From a virus: 64,000 bases of DNA. The stretch spans positions 34,408 through 98,407 of the IMG/VR virus record IMGVR_UViG_3300012944_000024. One strand, 5' to 3'. Under the pieces are notes generated by a model. It saw only the letters and a program-made list of their open reading frames with translations, was not told the origin of the DNA and searched no databases. Positions 24,554-31,631 of this stretch are shown here, one piece after another (the first letter of the stretch is position 1; each line of letters starts with the position of its first letter). A program made the position numbers and the translations under genes.

Positions 24554-25348
24554 TCAGAAGTTCGGGCTGGGCGCCTCGAGCACCGCGTTCAGGTCGACGC
24601 CGCCCGATCCGGCGGGCGCGCCGCCGTTGCTATTCGGGATCGAGCCCGACGCGATCCCGAGCTTCACGCGCACCTGCGTGACCACGTCGGCGATGCGAAA
24701 CTGCAGCTGCATCTTGTTGGCCGAGAGGTTCGCGTTGAGCGTCGTGGCCGGCGCGCCGCCCGGCACCAGCACCGCGCACTTGCCCACGTTGGTGCCGGCG
24801 AGGATCTCCGCCTCGAGCATCGAGACCACCCCAGGGGCCGCGTTCGCGCCCGGGGCCGCCGCGCCCGCGTACTTCGCGGGGATCAGCCCGACCCCGGTGC
24901 CCGGCACGACGCTGAGCGTGAGCTCGACCACGTCCTGCTTCTGCACCGCGTAGTCGAGATCCACGTCGTTGTAGGCGTCGGTCGTCAGGAACATCAGGTC
25001 GCCGCTCGGCGAGATCCCCACCGTCCCGGTCGTCGGGGTCGTCCCGTAGGGGGTCTTGGCGGTCAGCTCCCCGAGCGTGCCCGTCGAGGTCGATGCGTCC
25101 TGGGCGCGCGCGTAGACGCGCGAGATGCTCCTCGCCTTCGCGTCGTCGGGCAGGGTGATGACCTTGCAGGTCGCCACCCCCACGTACGGGTTGGCGGCGC
25201 CGCCGAATGCGTTCTGCCGGCGCAAGCCGACTTCGCTCTGGCGGAGGAAGGTGCCGAACCCGACCAGCCGCAGCATGTCGGCGAGCGTGTTCGCGCCGGC
25301 CGCGTTCAATCGCGCGACGAGTCCCTGAGCTGCGGTCGAGATGGTCAT
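24554..25348 (-). CDS. Abundant head structural protein (decoration or shell)
   Basis: A 264-residue beta-rich protein beginning MTISTAAQGLVARLNAAGAN, with Gly/Ala/Thr/Val-rich strands and no enzymatic motif. It is preceded by an intrinsic terminator and followed by a palindrome and stem-loop, so it appears to be its own transcription unit, like the capsid gene. That is typical of abundant virion proteins such as decoration proteins. It lies just upstream of the scaffold gene. A role as the main shell protein cannot be excluded. Confidence 0.6.
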   Translation of the reverse strand: MTISTAAQGLVARLNAAGANTLADMLRLVGFGTFLRQSEVGLRRQNAFGGAANPYVGVATCKVITLPDDAKARSISRVYARAQDASTSTGTLGELTAKTPYGTTPTTGTVGISPSGDLMFLTTDAYNDVDLDYAVQKQDVVELTLSVVPGTGVGLIPAKYAGAAAPGANAAPGVVSMLEAEILAGTNVGKCAVLVPGGAPATTLNANLSANKMQLQFRIADVVTQVRVKLGIASGSIPNSNGGAPAGSGGVDLNAVLEAPSPNF

Positions 25349-25402
25349 TCGAATCGTCTCCTGGTCGTTGTGACGCGAGGCTAGACCTCAGAGCTGGCGC
25401 TG

Positions 25403-25433
25403 CGCGAAAAAGCCGTCAGCCTTCACAGCTGAC
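25403..25433 (-). terminator. Intrinsic terminator overlapping the end of a structural gene
   Basis: GTCAGC at 25415-25420 and GCTGAC at 25428-25433 form a stem with a seven-base loop that contains the stop codon of the gene ending at 25423. On the minus strand GGCTTTTTCG follows, a good T-run. The stem is short, so termination may be partial. Confidence 0.6.
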
Positions 25434-25851
25434 CCGACGCAAAATACTCGATCTGCCCCGATCCCTGGACCTCGAGCAGCGTGATCCAGAAGCCGTCCGG
25501 CGCGTCCGCCTCGTGGAGGAAGATCCCATTGCTCGGCAGGACCGCGACGATCGACCCGCCCGCGGGGTTGCGGTAGGTAATGCGGAACTGGAAGAGCCCC
25601 GCCTTGACCCGCATGTAGACCGTGTCGGCCTGGGTGACATCGTCGGTCGCCCCGACCCCGCTGAGCGCGACGAACGCGCTCGGCGAGTTGACGTTGCGCG
25701 TCTTGGCCCCCGTCGAGACGGGCGAGGGCTTTGGGCACGGGGCGCCGAGCTGCCCGAACGGCACGCTCGTCGTCGCGCTCGGGAAGCCGGGCGCCTCGCA
25801 CCCCGCGGGGGGCGCCTCGGTGAGCGTGCCGGAGATCTGGACCGTCCCCAC
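25423..25851 (-). CDS. Beta-rich virion protein, head region
   Basis: A 142-residue protein from GTG 25851. It has a Pro/Ala-rich N-terminal 50 residues and a beta-strand core ('VYMRVKAGLFQFRITYRNPA', 'GFWITLLEVQGSGQIEYFAS') ending FASGQL. No signal peptide or catalytic pattern is visible. Its position and composition fit a head fibre or minor decoration protein. Its stop codon lies in the terminator loop. Confidence 0.55.
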   Translation of the reverse strand: MGTVQISGTLTEAPPAGCEAPGFPSATTSVPFGQLGAPCPKPSPVSTGAKTRNVNSPSAFVALSGVGATDDVTQADTVYMRVKAGLFQFRITYRNPAGGSIVAVLPSNGIFLHEADAPDGFWITLLEVQGSGQIEYFASGQL

Positions 25852-25855
25852 GCGC

Positions 25856-26209
25856 TCACTCGCTCGTGTCGGCGGTCGGCTCGTTGGGGATGTCGCCCAC
25901 CGGGCCCCCGTCCTCGACGTCGGAGTTTTTCGCGGGCGCGGCGGTGGAGCCGCCGAGCTTGAAGGGCTTGTGCTTCTGGCCCGCCGGGGTCGTGCCGATC
26001 ATGCCGCCGCGATCGCTGGGAGGATCCATGTGCAGGGTCCGGCCGCCGTCGGCAACGCTGTCCGCGTTGAAGTCGGGCGGCCCTGACTTCTGGGGGCGGT
26101 CGGGGCCGCGCTGGTTGGTCATCCCCGCGCTCTTGCCCGCGTCGGAGTTGCCGACCGCGCCGCTCTTGCCGTCGGGGGAAAATGGGTTGGACTTGCCGTC
26201 TGCGTTCAT
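25856..26209 (-). CDS. Disordered Gly/Asp-rich head-region protein with KPFK motif
   Basis: A 117-residue protein, ATG 26209, preceded by a textbook GAGGAG seven bases upstream. It is rich in Gly, Asp, Pro, Lys and Ser, probably disordered, and carries 'GQKHKPFKLGG' near residue 85. The neighbouring gene ends 'NGHKPFKV', so both share a KPFK motif likely to bind a common partner. No recognised family. Confidence 0.6.
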   Translation of the reverse strand: MNADGKSNPFSPDGKSGAVGNSDAGKSAGMTNQRGPDRPQKSGPPDFNADSVADGGRTLHMDPPSDRGGMIGTTPAGQKHKPFKLGGSTAAPAKNSDVEDGGPVGDIPNEPTADTSE

Positions 26210-26237
26210 GGGGGTGCTCCTCGAACTCGAGTCTACC

Positions 26238-26253
26238 GGGAACCCGGGTTCCC
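26238..26253. repeat. Dispersed palindrome, copy 6
   Basis: The perfect 16-base core, five bases past the stop codon of the gene ending at 26259 and just upstream of the ribosome-binding site of the next gene. Confidence 0.9.
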
Positions 26254-26258
26254 AGGCA

Positions 26259-26528
26259 TCAGACCTTGAACGGCTTGTGTCCGTTCTTCGCAGCGGGCCA
26301 GGGGATCGCGGGCTTGTAGACCGGCCGGCCCCCATCGTCGGTGGGCGAGCTCGCCAGCCCCCCGACCTCCCCGTCCGCAGTCATCACCTCCGCGCCGGCC
26401 TCGGCGAGCGTGACGCCCTCGTCGTCGGCCCGCTCCTGCGCGGCCCCGGCGCTCTGCGGCTTCTGCGCAGGCGCCTCGCCGACGTTGCGCCCCGCGGGCG
26501 CGGAGAGGTTGAACGGCTTGCGGGGCAT
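26259..26528 (-). CDS. Small head-region protein with KPFN/KPFK motifs
   Basis: An 89-residue protein, ATG 26528. It starts MPRKPFNLSAPAG, has an acidic Ala/Glu-rich middle, and ends 'PAAKNGHKPFKV'. The motif K-P-F-N/K-L/V at both ends matches the one in the neighbour at 25856-26209, suggesting related peptides that dock on the same virion surface. No family is recognised. Confidence 0.55.
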   Translation of the reverse strand: MPRKPFNLSAPAGRNVGEAPAQKPQSAGAAQERADDEGVTLAEAGAEVMTADGEVGGLASSPTDDGGRPVYKPAIPWPAAKNGHKPFKV

Positions 26529-26533
26529 CGCGC

Positions 26534-27175
26534 TTACGGGTGCTCCGTAACCGAGAGCCCCGCGGCCGCGCCCGTCGAGCCCGTCCCGAGCGTCGCGGTC
26601 GCGTCCCCCGCGGTCGTGACGAGCGAGAAGGTCGCGGCGGTCCCCGGGACCAGACCGGTCACCTCGAGCGAGATGGAGCCGTTGAAGGGCGGGGCGCCGG
26701 CCGCGCCCGTGTAGGTCCCCAGAGCCGCGATGACGGTCGCGCCCTGCTTGAGCAGCACCCGGATCGTCCCCGAGGCGAGCGGGGCGAACGAGAAGAACGA
26801 CTTGACCGTCGCGTTGGGGGAGCTCTTCGGGGTGTAGGCGACGTTCGGGGTGATGGCGGCAGCCGCCACGACCGTCCCGCCCGCGACCGCCTGGGACGAG
26901 GCGACGTTGCCCCCCTCGTTGCTCGAGGAGGCCGCCACCGCGGCGATCATGATCGCATCGATCTCGGTCGGCTGGGCGCCCTGCTTCTTCTTCTTGGTCG
27001 CGATCACTGCGCCGGCGGCGGCCGCCGCGTTCGTCGAAGGGACGAGCTGGCCGCCCGCCGAGAGGATGGGGGCGGTGGGGGTGAGGGCGTCGTTGATCAG
27101 CTCCCCGGCCGAGAGGACGGTCGCGCCGTTCGGGCCCTTCATGCGGGTCGTATTCAGCAGGTACCAGCTCGCCAT
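26534..27175 (-). CDS. Virion protein sharing an N-terminal domain with the gene at 43710
   Basis: A 213-residue protein with a clear GAGGGAG ribosome site. Residues 1-75 ('AGELINDALTPTAPILSAGG', 'LVPSTNAAAAAG', 'TKKKKQG') align with residues 1-75 of the protein at 43710-44321 ('PAGKVVDDLNQNIARILAAG', 'LVPYAGAAVAQA', 'TKQRLRGQG'), while the C-terminal parts differ. The C-terminus here is beta-rich with 'SISLEVTGLVPGTAATFSLV', an Ig-like strand pattern. The shared N-terminal domain probably attaches different beta domains to the virion. Confidence 0.6.
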   Translation of the reverse strand: MASWYLLNTTRMKGPNGATVLSAGELINDALTPTAPILSAGGQLVPSTNAAAAAGAVIATKKKKQGAQPTEIDAIMIAAVAASSSNEGGNVASSQAVAGGTVVAAAAITPNVAYTPKSSPNATVKSFFSFAPLASGTIRVLLKQGATVIAALGTYTGAAGAPPFNGSISLEVTGLVPGTAATFSLVTTAGDATATLGTGSTGAAAGLSVTEHP

Positions 27176-27238
27176 TGGGTAGCTCCCTCGAGCACGAGAG
27201 GTACCAGCGCGCCGCCCGTGGCAGCAAGAAGCGGCCCG

Positions 27239-27418
27239 CTAAAGCCAGCCTGGGAGAGCCCTTCGGATCAACCCTTCGAAGACATCGTCCTGCCCGCCGC
27301 TTGCCTCATCGGTGGCTTTCCAGAGCCGGTCAAATTCCACCTTGGTCCACCGACCCTCGGCGATCAGTCGGTCGGCCTCCTCTGCGATCGCGTTGAGTGC
27401 GTCTGCGTCGAACCCCAT
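27239..27418 (-). CDS. Small acidic protein after the MuF-peptidase gene
   Basis: A 59-residue acidic helical protein (MGFDADALNAIAEEADRLIA and 'GLIRRALPGWL' at the end). Its ATG overlaps the stop of the metallopeptidase gene (ATGA). Being small, acidic and translationally coupled, it could be an inhibitor or chaperone of that peptidase, but this is inferred from gene order alone. Confidence 0.6.
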   Translation of the reverse strand: MGFDADALNAIAEEADRLIAEGRWTKVEFDRLWKATDEASGGQDDVFEGLIRRALPGWL

Positions 27419-29121
27419 CAACGTTTGCCTATGCCGAGCTTCTTGAAGACGTCCTGGACCATCTGATGCCCAATGGGATCGAACGAGGCAAGCAGGTTGG
27501 GCTTGCGCATGTGCGCGGCGAACGACTCGGCGAAGTACTCGTCCTTGTGAACGCTGCCGTACCGGGTCAGGTGCGATTTGTCTGACTTCGCTTTCTGGAA
27601 CGCGGTCTGCACGATCGCGTTCACCTCCGACCCTCCCGATAGGTGCACGTGGTGCCCGATCTCGTGCGCGAGCGTCAGGGCGATCGCCTCCTCGGCCGAC
27701 TTGCCGAGCGAACTGATGCTCCACGACACCCCAGGCTCGTACGGGTTTGCATCGACTACGCGGTGCGCACGAATGTCGATCCGCGTCTTGAGCACTCGTC
27801 TCTCACCCTCAGCGTTGGTCGTGTAGTGCTGCGTGTGGAGCCCATTGGGACGTTTGCCTCGCTGCTTTATCTCCGGGACCGCGACGAGCTCGTCGATCGG
27901 ATTCGTCTCGAGATGGTCGAGCACACCGCGGTGCGGAAGGGCGGTGTCGAAGACGGTCGAGACGTCCACGTCTCCGCCCCCGCGCGGAAGGCGCTTCTGC
28001 GTGAAATTCTTGAAGTGAACTCCGGGGAGCAGGTGGTCAGGGCGTTCCTCGAGTGCAGCCGGCACCACCGCGGCTGCCGCCTTCGGTTCCTCCTTGCCCT
28101 TGCCGAACTGCTCGAGCGGGATGGTCGTCATCTTCGGGCGCGGCGGGACCGCGCCCTTGCGCCCGTCGTACTTCCAGCGCGCCGCCACCTCCCCGTCCGT
28201 CTTCCACGCCAGCGCGGGAGGGATGGGCCAAGAGATCCGGTGCGGGACAACAACACCGCGATCGTTCGGTCGGTCGGGAGGATGCTGCATGAGACCGTAC
28301 CAGCTCTGAAACGGCTCCTGCGGGCGCCGGATCTGGCCGTGCGTCGCGTAGCTGTCGGCGGCAGTGCGGTCGTCGAAGTGCGCGGACAGGATCTTCACCA
28401 TGTCGCCGAGCTCGTCGTCGGCCGCGCGCGTAACCTCGTAGCCTGCGCGGTTCATAGCCGACATCGTTTCCGAACGTACAATTCTCTCAGCCCAAAATGC
28501 GGGGGACGCCTGGAGGAAGGGAGACTGCTCGGTCAGCTCGTCACGAACCTCCCCCCAGGGCTTGCGCGTCAGGAATCCCTTCTGCAGCACGCGCTCGAAG
28601 TGCCCGATCGTCTCCGCCCCGTACCGCTCCAGCACCCCCGGCTTCGCCGGATGCGCCTGCTCGTCCGCCCCCTCGATCGCCTCCCCGCTCGACGCGAGCC
28701 GGCGCAGGATGGACGCCTTCACCCCGCTCTGCGCCTGGTCGACGATCCCCGCCTCCTCGAGCTGCAGGGGGGCGGCGACGCCGCGGAAGTCCCGCTCGGC
28801 CGCCCGCAGGTACTCGAGCGTCCCGCGCGCCCCCGCCTCCGCCGCCTCCGCGCCCGTCTCCACCACCGTCTTGGCGATCCCGCGCTGCGCCACCTTGGTC
28901 GCCTCGCGCACCTGCGCGAGCGTGGCGCGCATCTGCGTAATCGTGAAGGTCGAGTCGTCGAGCCCGCGCAGGTGGACCGCTTCGAGGATGCGCCGCTCGA
29001 GATCCGCCGCCGCGGCCGCGAGCACCTTGCGCACGCGCTCGATCCCGACCTTCTGGGTCAGCTCGAGCGCCTGGCGGTGGTCCTCGGCGAGCGCCTCGCG
29101 CGGGGTCAGGTTGGCCGCCAT
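27418..29121 (-). CDS. Mu F-like head morphogenesis protein fused to a zinc metallopeptidase
   Basis: A 567-residue protein. Residues 1-170 are helical. Residues about 175-300 match the SPP1 gp7/Mu F head-morphogenesis domain ('WAERIVRSETMSAMNRAGYE', then a 'HPPDRPNDRG' segment), which acts at the portal vertex. Residues about 380-567 are a peptidase-like domain with HEIGHH at 486-491 and a downstream glutamate in 'YFAESFAAHM' near 532, the zinc-ligand arrangement of gluzincins. Mu F-like proteins often carry C-terminal effector domains delivered with DNA. The peptidase could be a prohead maturation enzyme or an injected effector. The next gene overlaps by ATGA. Confidence 0.8.
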   Translation of the reverse strand: MAANLTPREALAEDHRQALELTQKVGIERVRKVLAAAAADLERRILEAVHLRGLDDSTFTITQMRATLAQVREATKVAQRGIAKTVVETGAEAAEAGARGTLEYLRAAERDFRGVAAPLQLEEAGIVDQAQSGVKASILRRLASSGEAIEGADEQAHPAKPGVLERYGAETIGHFERVLQKGFLTRKPWGEVRDELTEQSPFLQASPAFWAERIVRSETMSAMNRAGYEVTRAADDELGDMVKILSAHFDDRTAADSYATHGQIRRPQEPFQSWYGLMQHPPDRPNDRGVVVPHRISWPIPPALAWKTDGEVAARWKYDGRKGAVPPRPKMTTIPLEQFGKGKEEPKAAAAVVPAALEERPDHLLPGVHFKNFTQKRLPRGGGDVDVSTVFDTALPHRGVLDHLETNPIDELVAVPEIKQRGKRPNGLHTQHYTTNAEGERRVLKTRIDIRAHRVVDANPYEPGVSWSISSLGKSAEEAIALTLAHEIGHHVHLSGGSEVNAIVQTAFQKAKSDKSHLTRYGSVHKDEYFAESFAAHMRKPNLLASFDPIGHQMVQDVFKKLGIGKR

Positions 29122-29136
29122 CGCGCAATCCCGCGA

Positions 29137-29463
29137 CTACTTCGTCTCTTCCTTCAGCTGCACTGCGCTCACGTCGAGCCGGTAGGACGCGGAGCCGATC
29201 TTCGGCGGCGACCCCATCGTGGAGTGGGACCCGCCGGCCTGCACGCGGATCGCGTTGGCCCGAAAGTCCGCCCGTCCCCAGGCTGCATTGTACGCGTCGA
29301 GGTCGATCTGCTCCGCGTAGAACTTCGCACGATCGAGCACCGACGCCATGTCCTCGGTCTCGGTCGGTAGCTGCGCCAGCAGCGGGGTCAAGCGGACCTT
29401 CTCCGCCTCGAGCTCCGCTGCGATCGTCTCCTTCGTGGCCGTGATGTCGATTCCCCAGCTCAT
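29137..29463 (-). CDS. Small protein between portal and MuF genes
   Basis: A 108-residue protein with a strong ribosome site (AAGGAG, eight bases from ATG 29463). The N-terminal 50 residues are helical and acidic ('TKETIAAELEAEKVRLTPLL') and the C-terminus is beta-like. It occupies a position where small portal-associated proteins are common. No family is recognised. Confidence 0.6.
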   Translation of the reverse strand: MSWGIDITATKETIAAELEAEKVRLTPLLAQLPTETEDMASVLDRAKFYAEQIDLDAYNAAWGRADFRANAIRVQAGGSHSTMGSPPKIGSASYRLDVSAVQLKEETK

Positions 29464-29486
29464 GTTCGATTCTCCTTTTCGTTCGC

Positions 29487-31379
29487 CTACGTGCCCGGCC
29501 CGCTATCGCTCGCCGTCTTGCCGTCCTCCTCGCCCCCACCCCCGAAGGGGGGCTTGCTCGCACCGAACTTCGGCGGCGCAGCGCCGGGCGGCTTCGGAGC
29601 CCCCGGGGTACCCGGCTTGCCCCCCGCCGACGCAGCAGCCGCGTCGGCGGCGTCCTTGTTGGCCTGCTGCTGCTTGGCGTCGTCGTCGGAGCCGTCCTTC
29701 TGCACTCGCTCCCACTCGTCGCCCCCCTCGATCCCGTAGAGCAGCGAGGCCTGCTCGACGCTCGTCTGCTGCGAGAGGACCGCCTTGCCCCCGTTGGCGG
29801 TGGTCAGGGCGGTGATCCCCTGGGACTGGTCCATCGGGGTCGGGGGGAAGTAGTTGGGCCAGTCGAGCTCGACGTCGCCGCCCTGCCCGACCGCCTGGTC
29901 GACGCGCGTGACCGTCTGAACCGGCTTGCCCTGCTCGTCGACAGCAGGCTTCTCCAGCCCCGTCTCCGGATCGGTCTCCTTCTGGGCCGTCTTGACGATC
30001 TTCTGCGGCAGGTTGACGAAGAGCTGGATCGTCTTGGGGACGTCGATCGTCTTGTCCGGGTCGTCGGGGTCGGGCTGCTTGACGTAGATCGTCACCGGCG
30101 CGCCCGTCTTGAGCTGCGCGACCTCGATCATCTGCTCGAGGATGCGCTGCAGCACGCCGCCGTACTGGGCGCGGAGGATCTCACACCGCCCCAGCATGGG
30201 CTGGAAGATCGTCTTGAGCGCCACGGAGCTCACGCCCTGCGCGGCGATCTCGCTGGGGTCGGGCACCACGCACTGCGCGACCTCGAGCGCGCTGCGGCGC
30301 TTCTCGTTGAAGAGCTTCACCCCCGCGTCGAGCGACTGGCCCGTGAGTTCGAGGTACTCCGCCGCGCCCGCCTCGCCGACGTTGAGGGTGTGGTCGCTCC
30401 CGGTCCCGATGGCGCCGAAGATCTCCGCGTCCGTCTTGAGCACCAGGGTGGGGTCGAGGTTCAAGACCGCGCCCTTGGAGATGACGCTGAGCAGGATGTC
30501 GAGCACGTCGAAGTTCTCGTAGAGCCCCTCGTAGTCGGGCAGCCCGTCAATCCCCTCGGCGGGGATGTTCTGCACCCAGTTGCAGTGGCAGAAGCCGTCC
30601 TCGTGGGTGATCGATTTGCTCGGATCGGGGATCCACGCGGGCTCGACGTTCGCGCGATAGAGCTGCGGGACGAAGAGGACGTCGTCGTCCTCGGTCCAGT
30701 CGCGCCGGTGCCAGTACCAGTTGCGGACAAACCGGCGCGCCACCCCGTCCCACTCGTCCTGCGGGTAGAGGTAGACCTCCGAGATGTGCCGCGCGACCAG
30801 CTCCTCACGATCGTCCCACTCGTGCACGAAGAGATACTTGCCGTTGTGGACCTCGACGCGCGGGCGCCCCTTGCGGTCGTAGCACCAGCTGATCCCCACC
30901 GTCCCCACGCTGCCGCCGAGGTTGCGCGCCCGGATCATCTTCGTCTCGAGGTTGCTCGCCTTGATCAGCGCGGCGGCGAAAGCCTGCGTGTCCCCGTCGC
31001 CCTCGACCCGGATGGACGGGAAGCGCTGCGACCCGAAGACCATGTTGGTGAAGGAGCCGACGATCACCTTCGCGAGTCGGTAGGGAGCGGAGGGGCGGCG
31101 CGCCCGCAAGGGCACCATGAAGGGGGCAACCTCCTGGGTGATGAGGGGCTGGGAGACGAGCGCGCCCGGCCCGCTGATCTGCAAGACGCGACCGTCGAAG
31201 TCGTAGTTCTTGCCGTCGTGCTGGCAGCAGGTCTCGTAGCTTTGCCGCCGGTCGAGCTCCTGGTAGCGCGGGCTCGAGAGCAGCGAGGAGGCTCGAAACC
31301 CCGTCGGCATCCCCGTGGATTGCAGCCGCTTGCCGAACGCGGCTCCGTTGAACGGCTGCGAGGTCTCGCCGGGGGGCAT
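29487..31379 (-). CDS. Portal protein
   Basis: A 630-residue protein with the length and order expected for a portal: after terminase and before MuF, scaffold and capsid. The body contains the mixed alpha/beta clip and wing regions ('YLFVHEWDDREELVARHISE', 'FDVLDILLSVISKGAVLNLD'), a long helix ('QPMLGRCEILRAQYGGVLQR') and a disordered Ala/Gly/Pro-rich C-terminal tail of about 70 residues. The portal forms the dodecameric DNA entry ring. Confidence 0.8.
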   Translation of the reverse strand: MPPGETSQPFNGAAFGKRLQSTGMPTGFRASSLLSSPRYQELDRRQSYETCCQHDGKNYDFDGRVLQISGPGALVSQPLITQEVAPFMVPLRARRPSAPYRLAKVIVGSFTNMVFGSQRFPSIRVEGDGDTQAFAAALIKASNLETKMIRARNLGGSVGTVGISWCYDRKGRPRVEVHNGKYLFVHEWDDREELVARHISEVYLYPQDEWDGVARRFVRNWYWHRRDWTEDDDVLFVPQLYRANVEPAWIPDPSKSITHEDGFCHCNWVQNIPAEGIDGLPDYEGLYENFDVLDILLSVISKGAVLNLDPTLVLKTDAEIFGAIGTGSDHTLNVGEAGAAEYLELTGQSLDAGVKLFNEKRRSALEVAQCVVPDPSEIAAQGVSSVALKTIFQPMLGRCEILRAQYGGVLQRILEQMIEVAQLKTGAPVTIYVKQPDPDDPDKTIDVPKTIQLFVNLPQKIVKTAQKETDPETGLEKPAVDEQGKPVQTVTRVDQAVGQGGDVELDWPNYFPPTPMDQSQGITALTTANGGKAVLSQQTSVEQASLLYGIEGGDEWERVQKDGSDDDAKQQQANKDAADAAAASAGGKPGTPGAPKPPGAAPPKFGASKPPFGGGGEEDGKTASDSGPGT

Positions 31380-31385
31380 CGCGCG

Positions 31386-31631
31386 TCAGCTTCGCACGCC
31401 AGCCCGCGCGCGCGCGATCCGGTCCTCCCACGATCCCTCAAGCGGTGGGGTCGGGGGTGGGGGAGGGGGGCGGGGGGATGGGCCGCGCAGGGCCATCCCC
31501 CCGCCCTCCGCAGTGAGCGAGAAGACCATCTCGAACTCCGGCTCGGGCGCTGGGAACCCGGCCTGCCGGCGCGGCTCGATCCGCTCTCCGATCTCCTTGA
31601 ACACGCGACCGATGCGATCTCGCAGCCCCAT
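31386..31631 (-). CDS. Small protein upstream of portal
   Basis: An 81-residue protein, ATG 31631 overlapping the stop of the fibre gene (ATGA). It is basic at the N-terminus ('MGLRDRIGRVFKEIGERIEP') with a Pro-rich middle. A half copy of the dispersed palindrome (GGGAACCCG at 31552-31560) lies inside and is read as a Gly-Phe-Pro segment. Function unknown. Confidence 0.55.
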   Translation of the reverse strand: MGLRDRIGRVFKEIGERIEPRRQAGFPAPEPEFEMVFSLTAEGGGMALRGPSPRPPPPPPTPPLEGSWEDRIARARAGVRS

